This document shows positions 25,735 to 38,300 of a stretch of DNA of 64,000 nt, piece by piece; positions within the stretch are counted from its first letter, which is position 1; each line of letters begins with the position of its first letter. The notes under the pieces were generated by a model that was given only the letters and a program-made list of their open reading frames with translations, did not search any database and was not told the DNA's origin. The DNA comes from Cryptomeria japonica. Its lineage: Eukaryota > Streptophyta > Pinopsida > Cupressales > Cupressaceae. Location: assembly GCF_030272615.1 (NCBI RefSeq), contig NC_081415.1, positions 504,943,373-505,007,372 on the forward strand, in the 5' to 3' direction. Both the position numbers and the translations under genes were made by a program.

Positions 25735-26640
25735 GATGATGATGACCTATATACATTGATTGTATGAATGATGCTATGATGATATTTTCTTCCTTTATGT
25801 GTTTTATGATGTTATATGCCTCTATATGCATTGATGATATGATGATGATCTTTATGAAATGATGCTATCTATGATTATATGATCTATATGATGATGATTT
25901 TTATATGATTTACATGATATATATGCATATGAAAATGATTCTATGATGCTTAACCTAAATGGTTGAATGCAATGATCTACATGAAAAATGCTTATAATGA
26001 TGACTTATGCAATGGATTTTTCTATTCCATGATGTACATGCATATGATGAAATGATACTAATGAAATGCATTTGATTTGATGATTTGGATTCCTATGATG
26101 ATTAGATGATGAGATATTAGTAATAATGGGGGAATAATACGATTAATGAATCTAAATGCAAAAATGCAATTTAAATGAACCTAATGGATAAATGATCCTA
26201 AAGAAACTAATGATAACTAGATGCAAAAATGATAATGATAAATGAACCTAATGCAACTTAAAATGATATGACCAATGCAAATTACACTCTATTCAAACTA
26301 ATGCAATCCTAATGCAACTAATTAATGATGATTGATGAATGATGAATGATATGATAACATGCAAACCTAATGATTGCAAGATGAAATGAACCTAAATAAT
26401 TGAATGCAACCTAATGCAACTTAATATGATCAATGCAATTTGTTTTTGTTTGTCCAAATATACTCAATCTTTATTTCGACTATTGATCTCGAATGAAATA
26501 GAATTCAATGCTTATAATGCAAGTGACAATGAATGAATGCAATTGATAATGAATGCTTATAATGCAACTGACAATGAAATGAGACTAATCTAAAATGATT
26601 TAACTAAAATGATACTACCATTCTTCACATGCTTTCTTGT
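25735..26640. repeat. Low-complexity ATGATG/AATGCAACCTAATG field in the Tat 3' region
   Basis: The stretch is built from degenerate short motifs: ATGATGATG, TATATGATCTATATGATG, then AATGCAA(C)CTAATG and AATGATAATG variants. No unit length is fixed. It is non-coding and probably grew by slippage. Confidence 0.7.
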
Positions 26641-27490
26641 AACAGTGCTTGATTTCATCATTGAGATTTTAAATTATTGTAAGAAAATACAAGCAACTTG
26701 ACATAATGATTCAAGTTGACTTGATTACTTCTTACATGGATTTTGATATAGCAAGTTAATACAAGCAAGTTGATATGATGAACCGAGTTGACCTGAGTAT
26801 GTCTTGCAGAACAGACAAGGATTATCCCCTTTCATGCATGACTCAGAACGTCCTCCATGATCTTTTGCCGATCATATCCTTAGACGAGTACATACATTAC
26901 TAAGAGATAAACCATAGACAAAAAACAAAGAAAATAATCATGCGTCGTCATAGTACCTCTAGTCATGTATATCATCGAGTTGCATAGGATACATGATTAT
27001 CCAAAATCAAGATATAACACTAAATCATGTATGTCATACATATGTTCTCATAGTTATTAACTGATATAATCATCTTGATGAATGATCATTAATAATCCTT
27101 TATTACTTTCTAGTTGAATATTTGCATTCTGAGTGTCACGATTCAGTTGTTACAAATCTCTTGATCTTTGTTGCTTTGTTGCTCATTGTCTGTTTCAAAA
27201 CCCTAGGTGTTTTTGTTTTTTCTAAGTTTTTGAATGTTTTTGGATTTTTTGAAGCTTTTGAAGACACCTTTAGCAAAGGTTTTAGGATTTTGCCCCCAAC
27301 GGAAACAAACTTTATGATGGATATACAAAGGATCATCCAAACCATGCTGGGATGTGGTGCATATATGATTAACTCTGATAAAATCAAAGATAATGACTAC
27401 GCTAAGTATGTCAAAGATTGATAACTATTGATAAGCTGCATATTTCCTGCTATTGGTTCAAAGCAATGGATGCGATAGATGAAATGGATA
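26641..27490. other. Tat element spacer, no clear gene
   Basis: A 99-codon plus-strand frame (27122-27421) is open but has no recognisable domain. It lies downstream of, and in the same orientation as, the PMD gene, so it could be transcript tail. I see nothing else. Confidence 0.35.
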
Positions 27491-27546
27491 TGCTAGGATG
27501 GATAAATGCAATAGGATGGATAGATGCGATAGGATGGATAGATGCG
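27491..27546. repeat. 18-bp minisatellite, three units
   Basis: AGGATGGATA(G/A)ATGC repeats at 27495, 27513 and 27531, an 18-bp step. Confidence 0.85.
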
Positions 27547-27769
27547 CAAAGAAATCTCATAGATGGAAGAACCCACTTTTAGATAGCGCCTATTTACCAG
27601 GTTTTCACCATCTAAATTTATTGCATTTTTTTTCATATATTTGATTTTTTTTTCACTGTTTTACAATATTTTTTTCTCTTTATGTTTTTTAGGGATTTTT
27701 GCTGCTTTTTTGATGTTTTTAGTCTTTTTCTACTTTTTCATTGTTTTTTGGTATTTTTTGCTGATACTT
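27547..27769. other. T-rich stretch between minisatellite and integrase end
   Basis: Long T runs (A-rich on the coding strand) lie just downstream of the integrase stop. No feature is called. Confidence 0.4.
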
Positions 27770-28770
27770 TTAAGCATATAATTTCTTTAGATGCATAGTA
27801 TTGATAGGCTCATCGAGCCAATCACCTTCTAGTGTAGATAATATGCATGCTCCTGAACCATATGCTGCTACCATGACAAAAGGACCCAACCAGTTTGGCT
27901 CAAATTTATCTTTCTTTTCTCGATCTTGTTGATTGCGTGGATTTTCTCTTAGGACTAGATCTCCAATTTGAAAAATTTGTGGCTTAACTCTATGGTTGTA
28001 GCTTCTCACCATTCTCTGTTGGTATGCTTTTAAGTGATCTGAAGCATTTTGGTGACGTTCCTGAATCAGTTCAAGTTCTTAAAGCCTAGAGACTCGTTAT
28101 TCTTCCTTTGGGATAATACCTTTCAAAGACACCCGTAGAGAAGGTATCTCTACTTCTACTGGTAATATTACTTCTGATCCATACACAAGGTGATATGGAT
28201 TTTCCCCCGTTGGTGTATGAATTCTAGTTCGGTATGCCCATAGAGCAAGATTTAGCTGAATATGCCAGTATTTACCAGCTTCATTGATTATTTTCTTCAA
28301 GATCTTTAGGATTGTTTTATTTGATGCCTCGGCTTGACTGTTTCTCTATGGATAATATGGTGTTGATAACCTATGTTGGATATGAAATCACTCAAATAGT
28401 TCACGTCTTGATTCTTAAGTGGCATCCCATTATCAGTGATGATGGTCATAGGGACTCCATAGCGACAAATTATGTAGTTCAAGATAAATGATGATATTTT
28501 CTTTCCTATCACCTTTGTCAAAGGCACTACTTCAATCCATTTAGTGAAATACTCAGTAGCAGTCAAAATGAACTTATGTCCATTAGAAGATAAAGGATTT
28601 ATCTTACCCACTAGATCAAGTCCCCATTGAGAGAATGGCCATGATCCTGCCATAGGATGCAGTTCTTGTGTTGGTACATGGATGAGGTTCCCATGGATCT
28701 GACATTTTTGTATTTCTTGGCATATGTAAATGAATCTCTCTCCATAGTAGGCCAATAGTAACCCAATCGA
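27770..28770 (-). pseudogene. Tat element integrase, broken
   Basis: Integrase joins element cDNA to host DNA. The remnant of the zinc region (CQEIQKCQIHG, around 28715) is followed by the core with catalytic Asp in WGLDLVGKI and ITDNG and the Glu-bearing QAEASNK segment near 28330. It then continues as LALWAYRTR…PYHLVYGSE and a C-terminal GDLVLRENPR…FEPNWLGPF…EPINTMHLKKLYA. There is no chromodomain, as expected for Tat. The frame is split by a stop/frameshift near 28305 and others upstream. Order and strand fit the pol gene to its right. Confidence 0.88.
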
Positions 28771-29192
28771 ATAAGTTTCTTAGCCAGCGTTAAGCCACTT
28801 GAGTGTGTGCCACAAATAGCTTTGTGGACTTCATTGAGAACTTTCTCAGATTCCTCCTATTCAAGACACCTTAGTAGAGTTCTATCTAGACCTCATCTAT
28901 ATAAAGTATCAACAATGATAATATAGAGAGATGATTGATGGATAAAATTCCTTTTCTGATTATGGGATAGGTTAGGGGGAAGGATATTCTCCTTCAGGTA
29001 TCGATAAGTTTATCTATATAAGGATTGATCGATTCTAGATATGTGGCAAATCATGTGGGTGTCTTGGGACTCAATAGTAGGATGCAAGATATCTTTCACC
29101 GAGAATTTGTAATGTTGTTGATTCTCTTGGTTCTGCAAAAGAGATTATGTTGTAGCCATTGCATCTGCTGCTTTATTCTCATTCCTTGGGAT

Positions 29193-29530
29193 CTAAGTGA
29201 ATGATATTTCTTCAAAGTGCTCTTTAAAATCTTCAACCTGCTTTTTATAGGGCATCAACTTGTCATCCTTGGTTTGATAATCATCATTTATCTGGTTGAT
29301 TATGAGCTGTGAATCTCCATAAATATGTAGTTCCTTGATGTTCCATTCAATGGTGATTTTGATCCCAATGGCCAATGCCTCATACTCTGTAGTGTTGTTT
29401 GTACATGGGAATCATAGTCTATATGATTTTGGAATTGTATGGCCCTGAGGTGTTATGAAAAAGATTCACATGCCTCATCCATGTTGTGTATAGGTGCCAT
29501 CAAAGTATAATTCCCCAAAAATTGTGCTAA
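29193..29530 (-). pseudogene. Second (archaeal-type) RNase H of the Tat element
   Basis: In one minus-strand frame the sequence gives LYFDGTYTQHG, two stops, then TNNTTEYEAL (catalytic Glu region), then LHIYGDSQLIINQIND (catalytic Asp in GDSQ). This FDG…TEYEAL…YGDSQL series is the additional aRNH domain that separates Tat elements from other plant gypsy lineages. The most intact part is 29193-29375. Stops inside the first third break it. Confidence 0.82.
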
Positions 29531-29542
29531 CTATCAGAATGT

Positions 29543-30900
29543 CTATGTGAGGAAATTCAATATGCAATGATGTGTCATCTTATTGGGGTACTTCAACCAA
29601 TTGATAAAAATTACTTGTCCTTTGATAGCTTTCCAATCAACATATTCTATGTCAAACTCACTTAGTATCATAACCCATTTGGCCAATCTACCTGTCAATG
29701 TCAGCTTGCTTAGAAAATACTTCAATGGATCTATTTTTGCTATCAATTTCACAGAATGAGTCAGCATATAATGTCAAAATTTCTGAGTTGCAAATACAAC
29801 TGCTATGTCTTTTCAACTGATGTGTAGTTCAATTCATAACCTACAAGTGTTTTGTTGATGTAATATATTGCTCTTTCTTTTCCTTCTTCATCATGTTGTG
29901 CTAAGAGAGCTCCCAGTGATACATTTGTCACCGAAATGTAAAGCAACAATGGTTTTCCTTTGATTGGTGATACCAGTACTGGAAGATTCACCAGATATTC
30001 CTTGATTTGCATGAAATCTTCCTCACATTTATGATCCCATTTGAATGGAACATTCTTGTGTAATAAGTGAGTGAAGGGATGATATCTATCTGCTAGCTGA
30101 GAAATGAATCTTCTGATTGACTGCAATCTCCCTTGTAGAGAATGCAATTGGCTTATGTTCTTAGGTAACTCTATCTCCATGATAACTTTTACTTTTTCAG
30201 AGTCTACTTCAATTCCATGCGCTGATATAATGTACCCAAGGAGTTTTCCAGAGGTAACTCCGAATGCACATTTCTTTGGGTTCAATCTTAACTGATATTG
30301 TTCAATCATGTCAAAGACCTTGCCCAAGATCTTCACATGTTCTTTCCTTGTATGAGATTTTGCAAGTATGTCATCCACATAGTCTTTCATTATTATATGC
30401 ATCATGTCATGGAAAATTGTTGTCATGGCTCTCTGATAAGTTGCTCCTGCATTTTTAAGCCCAAATGGCATGATATTCCAAAAGTAAGTACCCTATGCAC
30501 AAGTGAATGTTGTCTTTTCTTGATCTCCAAGGGCAATTTTTATTTGATTGTACCCCGAGAATCCATCCATTAAGGAAAACATCTCATGACGTGTTGATAA
30601 GTCCATAATTATATCAATGTTGGGCAGTGGGAAGTCATCTTTGGGACATGCTTTGTTCAAATCTCTGAAGTCAGTATAGACTCTTATGTTTTTATCTAGT
30701 TTTAACATTGGTACGATTCTTGAGACCCACTCTGGATAAGAAACAGGTCTTATGAAACCCAAATCTAATAGTTTCTTTAGCTCTGTCTTGACAAGGAGAG
30801 TGATATGTGGATGCATCTTCCTTATCTTTTGCTTAATTGGTTTTGCTTTTGGATCTACATTGAGATGGTGCATGATAATATTTGGGTCAAGTCCTGGCAT
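29543..30900 (-). pseudogene. Tat element reverse transcriptase and first RNase H
   Basis: The N-terminal part (30900-30493) carries FIRPVSYPEWVSRIVPML…RVYTDFRDLNKACPKDDFPLP and MDGFSGYNQIKIA. After an in-frame TAG at the conserved Trp position, NIMPFGLKNAGATYQRAM and the catalytic YVDDILAKS follow, then HSLQGRLQSIRRFISQLAD and the RNase H start (LLLYISVTNVSLGALLAQ). The end of that RNase H is at 29767-29543 (LSKLTLTGRLAKWVMIL). It would copy element RNA into DNA and degrade the RNA. All catalytic Asp are visible, but stops break the frame. Confidence 0.92.
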
Positions 30901-32340
30901 GTCTATATAGGACCAAGCAAAATTTATTTGTCTTTGTTTAAAGAACTCTATGTAGTCTTTCTTTTCTTCATCTAATAATGATGCAACTAGATGAAGGACC
31001 TTGGGATCCTTTGGTGTGCCAATGTTTATTGCTTATGTTGGCTCCATCAATATAGCAGATCTCTCCTAAAAATATGTAGGGAGGGTTTCAAACCTTCCAT
31101 CTTCCAGCGCCTCTAGGAGGCTTTCACCTTTAGATACGTCCTTTATTTTTCCTCTTGACTAATCTAGTGTTGCCATAAAATGGTTTTCAACACTAGGTCT
31201 TTTTCCTTGTTTTATTTCAATTTTGCAACTGGACAATTTGGCACCCTCCTGACTACAAGAAGCATTAATTGATTCACCGGTGGAAGATATCTTAGGTGTA
31301 TTTAGCTCAGTGGCGTTAAGATATACAACTAAGGCATGATCATTGGAAAAGATATCAAATTCAGGGTTTTCAGTGTTTTCCCAATCAATCAGTTCTGGAT
31401 GAAGCATAGGTAGGTCATAGTCGTCATCATCATTGGGTATTTCAATATTCATGACATAATAGTCATAATTTGGTGTTGAGTATGTGATGTCATAGACATA
31501 AGTCTCTTGAGGATAATCTCTCCCAAGTGCTCTCCAATTAGTTCTAATGAAGTCAACATGGGTATTTTGCGATTTGCTCTCAAGTGACTCATCATCTGAC
31601 ATTTTTCCCTCAAATGAATGATTTATATCAACACATACATCTTTGGAATTGTAGGTTCCCTCTGGGTCAATATCATCATATTAATTTATGACTTGAATTT
31701 GACATACTTGTGCACATGGCATAGAGGATTTCGTCACTATTTTCTTTGCTAGCTTTTGTCTTCTCTTGAACTCAGCTTCTTCTGGACTAATAGTCATTCA
31801 TGCTCAACTTTCTATCAGTTCCTCTTGGGTTCTTCCATATCTTGGTGTTTATTGCTCAATTTTTGATATGTCTGATATTATGTTGATCTTTCGATGATTG
31901 ATTAATGACTGTTTGTGTTCCTTGTGTTGTTACTTCTTGATTCTTATCATTCTCTTTTCTTCGTTATCTTGCATATGCCTCTTTTCTCTAGATCCTGATT
32001 TCTTCATGCCTTCTTTCCAGTACTCTTCTTTGTCTTATGGAAAGTGTGTCATCACTTGTAACAACAGTTTGTTCCTCATCATTCTCTTCACTTGATGCAT
32101 TGGATAATGGATCTGGACCCCATTCATATTCATTTGAATCTATCTCTGAATCATTGTCTATAATCACACCACTATATCTGTCATGAGTATTATATGGTGA
32201 GAATAATTCTTTAATTTTTTCCATCTATTCTTTTACTGTTTATAGAATATATTGATCAAGTTCCATGCTTGCTTGTACTCTTTGGACTTGTTTGTAAGAT
32301 TCTTCTTCTCTTTTGATAGCAAGATCTTCATGTTGTCTCT
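30901..32340 (-). pseudogene. Acidic spacer region of Tat pol
   Basis: Between the G-patch-like segment and RT are partly open minus-strand frames rich in Asp/Glu/Asn (31159-31602 with NDDDDYDLPMLHPELIDWE, and 31988-32224 with YNTHDRYSGVIIDNDSEID and SSEENDEEQ). No catalytic domain is seen. A low-complexity acidic linker at this position occurs in Tat-type polyproteins; function unknown. Confidence 0.6.
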
Positions 32341-32379
32341 CATAGTCTTCTTGTTTTTGCTTCCTGTTTACTATTTTTG

Positions 32380-32650
32380 CTACTTGATGTAGCCTTTTTT
32401 CCATGGTTCTTCTTTAGGAATTGCCTTCTTTCTCCATTTGGGATGTTGATTATTGTGCTGCTTTTGTTTTGATTTAAAATACCCAAGTCCTGATTTATCT
32501 TTCTTAGATTGTGTGTGAGGACAGATGGGTTCTGAAATAACTTCCCGATGCTTACTAATTGGTCCTTTTCCTTCATATCCCATTCGTTGCATGATTTTAT
32601 AACCTTTTCCATATTTCTCTATGGGAATAATGACTTATGCAGTTGTTTCT
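32380..32650 (-). pseudogene. G-patch-like segment in the Tat polyprotein
   Basis: One minus-strand frame reads KYGKGYKIMQRMGYEGKGPI followed by SKHREVISEPI and SGLGYF. This matches the G-patch pattern (MGY.GKG…GK…G…PI, then GLG). It lies after the protease and before the acidic spacer. G-patches bind RNA helicases or RNA in host proteins and occur after the protease in some retroviruses. Here the assignment rests on motif spacing alone, and the segment is partly frameshifted. Confidence 0.55.
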
Positions 32651-32803
32651 ATAGTCTCGTTTTCATCTTTGTACAACCAGCAAAGAATATTCTTGTCTTC
32701 AGTTTCCTCTGAAAGTGTATCAACTGTAACAAATGCTGCATCAAACATTTCAATTGATTTATGTTGGATCTGTGGCTGAGCATTTGTAGGTTCTCCATAT
32801 GAT

Positions 32804-33382
32804 TTAGGTGAAAGTGGTAAATAATACTCCCATTCCTTCATCATTTAATTTGAGCTTTTTCTCAAAGTTTTGCCATAATATTTCTTGAGTTTCCTTGTTG
32901 GGATTGATTGTTGCTCTATTATGTGGAACCCTTGCATCTTGCACTGGTTTTAGATTATTGCAATATTGGCTGGAGTCTGCTGATATAGTGATTTCTCGTC
33001 CATTATGAGGAAACTTAACACACTGATGGTATGTAGAAGGAACTACTTGCATGTCATGAATCCATGGTCTTCCCAAAAGAATTTTATAAGATAGATTTAA
33101 ATCTAGAACCTGGCATAGTGTATCTCTTTCTACTGGTCCTATTTTGATTGGCAACACCACAGTCCCTTTAGAAGAACACTCTTCCTCATCATAAGACTTA
33201 ATGGTTATTTTCTTCTTTGGATCCATTGCATTCTCTGAATATCCCAAAGCTTTTATTAAATTTAATGTACAAATATTCAAGCCAGCTCCACCATCTATGA
33301 GTACGCATTTGACACGGGTTTTATGAATGGTGACTGATATGTAGGGGAGCATGGTGAGGGTGTTGTAAGGATCCATCATCAT
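32804..33382 (-). pseudogene. Tat element aspartic protease
   Basis: The segment PYISVTIHKTRVKCVLIDGG then AGLNICTLNLIKALGY contains the DxG active-site region (LIDGGAGLN). YKILLGRPWIHDMQVVPSTYHQ follows, the hydrophobic flap/C-terminal part typical of gypsy proteases. It processes the polyprotein. It is open for 192 codons and is then followed by frameshifted pol. Confidence 0.85.
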
Positions 33383-33458
33383 TTTCAGAAAAGGATAAGC
33401 AATGAGGGGCTATGAGGTGTCCCACCATGTTTTGGAACTGATCTACATCCAGGTCTTT

Positions 33459-35323
33459 TTAGACCGTTGTTTTTGTTAGAGCTCTCTCCAATATTTCCTT
33501 ATGCATAGGTGAAACTTTTAAGAGCTCCAAAATTGATATTTGGGCAGGTATCTTTTGCAATTGTTCCATTAAGTTGTATTGTCTCGAAGTGGATGTTGAT
33601 TCATTCGTTGTACCTAGAAATGTAACCTTTGTTTTGCTTCTAGTAATGGTGTTGATCGGTTCTGAAGGTGTTTTGTCTTTGACAATAATGACATTTATCA
33701 CATCATCATATGTGTAAGTGTAGTTTACCTTGTCTTTGCCTTTTTCATAATTTGGTAGTGGATTATTGAATGCTAGATGTGATTCATTTATTTTATGATC
33801 ATCCACTATGATAGTTCTATTATCAATCAAGTCTTGAATAAGGTGCTTTAATCTTTGACAATCATTGGTTTGATGTCCTTTGTTTCGATGATAGTTGCAA
33901 AAATGATTGTCATTCCACCGATTCAATTTGATTTGAGTTTCATAGTTTCTTGCTTCCGGTAAGGTAATCAATTTATTCTCAAGAAGAGTCTTTAAGGCCT
34001 ATTCCAATGATTCCCCAATGTTTGTGAATTTCCTGTGGGGATTGGAGAAGAAAGACTTGGGTTTATTGTTCTCTTGATTGTTTTTGTTTGGAACTTGACT
34101 TGATAAGTTAAAGATTGGTTGTTGTTTGGCACCATTGTTATTATCATTTCCTCCATTGGTAACATTTCTATTCTTGGACCAAAATTTAGGTTTGTCACTG
34201 TTATTGTTACCATTGTTGTTGTTGTGATTGTTTTTATAGGAATTGTTGTAGAGTTTTATCTCTCCCTTCTTTACCATTGCATCCTCTATCTTAAGACCAT
34301 TTTCAATCATTTTTGCGAAACTGGGAGGACATTGCAGTTTGAGTCTATAACTCATTTCACTGGTAAAGTTGTCAATGAATATGTTCATTTTCTCTTGATC
34401 TGGTACGTCTCTTGGATACCTATTAAACAATCATCTCCATCATTGTAGAAAAACCATGAAATGTTCACCATTCTTTTTTTTATATTGCATAGATCTAGCA
34501 TTGTTATCTCATTTTTTATGTTGTAGGAGTATTGTGAGATGAATCTGTTCACAAGATCTTCAAAAGATTTAATCCCAGATGGAAATCTTGAGAACCGTTC
34601 CATTGATTGCCCACTCAAAATTCTAGGAAATAGACACATCAGGTAAGTTTCATTGTGTGCAAACTTCATACTCATAGTGCAAAATTCCCTGATATGATCC
34701 CAAGGATCAAATTTTCCATTATATTTATCGTATTTAGGGATTTCACAATGTTGTGGGAATGGTATCATGTTTAAATTCTTGTCAAAAGGATATGGATAGA
34801 TGTCCTCCAATGAACATTTCTTGGAACTCATTCCATTCTGCATATCCTATATTTGTTGTTGCAATTTTTGCATTTGTTGAGTGAGAGTTAATAGAGGATT
34901 ATCAACATGGTTTCTCCTTGCATCCTCATAAGTTCTTATGTCACTTCACTCTCGTCTTGTTTCATCTTGATTCCTTGTATCATAGTGATCTCTTCTTATT
35001 CTATCTCCTCTTGTTTCTTTATGGTTTACTCGGTTTACGTCATCGTCAGTGTGGTCATCATTGTTTTGATTGTGACTTGTTTCCGCATTTTGTTTCAAAA
35101 TGTCCATGCTAAAATCTTGTGGCAATTTTGCTCCTAAATTTGCCAACATTAAGATATACTTTTGTTTTTTCTTTTCCAAGAGCTTTTCCATTAGTTTGTT
35201 AAATCTGTAATCTTGTTCAAGGTCCCTAATGGGATTATTGACTGCTTCTTCATCAACATCTGCATATCCAAATTGATGAAACATTGAATTTTCCTCTTCC
35301 ATTTGTTTTTGTTGTCTTCTCAA
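33459..35323 (-). pseudogene. Tat element gag, broken
   Basis: From right to left: an acidic/basic N-terminal part (35323-34946), the retrotransposon gag core (34843-34385; IPKYDKYNGKFDPWDHIREF, TYLMCLFPRILSGQSMERF, FEDLVNRFISQYSYN), an Asn-rich linker (34430-33992), and a zinc-knuckle-like FCNYHRNKGHQTNDCQRLK (around 33900). It forms the particle that packages element RNA. Frames change at several points, so it is not one open gene. Confidence 0.88.
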
Positions 35324-38300
35324 TTGTCATGTTGAGCTCTAGTCCAAACTGGCATATGCTTGATTTGAAACTTCCTAAGTTTTGATTTTTTAAATGCAAT
35401 TCAATAGGTGATCACTAGTTTAGGAAGATAAGCTAAGTTGATTTTACCACCCCTATTAGTGCGTTGAGATAAGGCGTCTCTTTGTTGAAAAGCACATGCT
35501 TGCAAAGTTTCTTCGTCAAACTCTGTTCCGTGACCACATAAATAGTTACAAAAACAATGTAGGATTGTGCGATGCTTTAAATTTTTTTTGTAATTGAGGT
35601 ATAGGAATCTCCTCTTCATCAAGATAGCCTTATAACTAGGTTTCCTTTTCTTGAGGCAATATCAAAAATTCATATAACCATATAATGATTTTCAAGTTGT
35701 TTGATTCGAAAGTGAGTGCAATTTTGATTTTGATATAACCTAGGTCCAAATAGGAATAATATATCTAAGATGATGAACAAAGGTTGATATGATCTAGTTT
35801 CGTGATAAAAGATTTGATGTATCCTAATAAGAAACTAATGACGATAATGATTTTGCACTTGAGATGGTTGAATCAATAACCTATTGAATGTTTATGCTTA
35901 TGAAAACCTTTGGAAATAACATATTTGAGTGATAAACCTGATTGTTTGACTAATTCGAAAATCTATGACAATTGAAAATGAACCTCCTCGAAAAAGGGTA
36001 TCTGAAATTGATGTTGAAATTTTGCTCTGATATGAGGAAATGCTCACTGTTGCAAATGTGGGAAAACAAATGCACTAATCTATTGAATAAAAGTGTTGTC
36101 CTGTGCAATAAATGCGTTGTTCTGTTGATTAAAAGCATTGCTCTGTAGCTATAAAGTCGTTAACCTAAGTCTTAAATGCATTATTTCTGTTGTAAAAGTG
36201 TTGTCCAACTTGACAAATGTGTGATCCTATGTCTCAAATGCATTGTATAGTTGGGAAAAAGTGTTGTCTTAATGTGCAAAAGAGCTGCTCTGCACTACAA
36301 AAGCATGATTCTGATTGTTTAATTGGATTTCTCAGTCTACTAGCAAGTTGTCGGATTTTTGACTCATTTCAAGATGATGATTTTTCAAGTTTTTGACCAT
36401 TTTGAGAATATTTTTTAGACACAAAAGACACAATGTTTGGTAAATCAAAAGTGCACAAGAAAGTACAAGTCCTATGGCAGGATGAGACAATAATTGTTGA
36501 ATCTCACATGGGGTTTCCTCTGAGGCCATGCTATTCAAAGCAGATATCTAGGTGCTTGAACCCACTGGCTCCACCCTCAACACTCACTTCTCTGGGGCAG
36601 CCAAGCACCAACTTCCATGAAAACTCCCCATGGAAAACTGCATCTCTACTAAGAATTGTATGTGTGTGAGCCGCTTCAGAGGTCCGACCTCCTGTGCCAA
36701 CAATTAGAAGGATTTTGGCGACTAAATAAAGTGGTTTTTAGTAAGGGCTTTTGGTCATGTACTGGCCATACATGCGACACTTTACACTTTGTAAATACAT
36801 AAGGTTCCCAGCCTATAGAGATTGTGCTCCATAGGATTTATGGGAAAACATAGTGTCGGTATGAACTAATCAACACATGTTGCCCATGAATTTCATCACA
36901 AACACGATTTATTTAAAGTGGATCGGAAGGACTCGGTATCATCCCATTTCCACTTGGGTTGTTCCCCTCTCACTAGCCCCCTCAAGACAGCCCAGGAAGG
37001 CTGTTACGGGACTTTTTCCCGTGGAAATAAATTGCAATAAATATAATTAGACAAATGTAATTATGAACATTATTATAGTTATGAAAGGCTATGATTTTTG
37101 GTAACCACCCTGTGACATTATATAAACCCGTGAATTAATAAAGAAGGATACACAAGAGAGAGGGAGAAAATAATAGAAGAAAAAGAAATTGAAAGAAGCA
37201 AAAGCGAGAGGATAGTTAAGGTCTGGTGGTTGGGCATTGGGCATTGGAGAAGGGGCATACAGTGTGTGTCCAACTCAGGGTAAAACGTACACCCGGGAGT
37301 GTTTATTTCATGTCGTGAAGGCATGTGGGGTTCTGTGTAGGAATCGTGTCCTCCTGGAGTGCTTCCTTGCCTGAAAACCCTAGGCCTATAACTAATCCTG
37401 TGCGTGCAGGAAAGCAACCTCTCCATGATTTACAAATATGTATTAATAAATTTTATTTATAATCATTGCCCTAATGTTTCACCACTGCAAATTATTATCT
37501 CAATGCTTTATTATTGATTATTGATGTACATTCATGTTTATAAAAGTTCATCTTTAATATAATTGTTCTATAAATGTTTCGAAGGTTCATTCAATTTAAA
37601 ATAATATAAATTTTATGAGTGATTAGTTTATCATTACCTTGAATAATTACTTTTGAAACTTTATTAAAATATTGTGTAAACACTCCATAATAAATAATAA
37701 ACTAAACACCTTTCTTTTAAATTATTTATCTTAGGTAAAAGGTTAATTACATTAGGTTTAACTTAATATTTGATTTATTTAATCTGCTGCAAATACTTAA
37801 TTAATCATAGGGGAAAAGACCATTATAAAGGCAGAACCTCTAAAGGTAACACATAGGATAAAAGAAGGTCTAGCTTTTTGATCACCATATTAGGGTGAGA
37901 GCATACTCACCTACTACTTTTAAACAAACAGGGTAGACAATGGTTCTTTTAACCTTTAGATCATCTATGTGCAACTATCTTATTGAAAACACACAATGCA
38001 AGTTTGCATGTTGTTCATTAACCCCTTAGTTTAAAAACTAGATGAAAGATGTATGATCTTTTAATAAATCCAAAAGAACTCCTAGTTAGACTAAGTGAGG
38101 AAATGCATCAAAGTTTCTCAAGATAAAACCTACATGCACACAAGTCAGTAGTTTGCAAAATTTAAGTCTTGGACAACTGAACCTGTAAAGATCTGTTAGT
38201 TGACAGATTATATAATTTCAAATTTTGTAGAGAGTGAAAATGAAAATGCTAAATTAGTGAATGCACTATCCTGCAAAACATAAGCGCTACCCTACATAAT

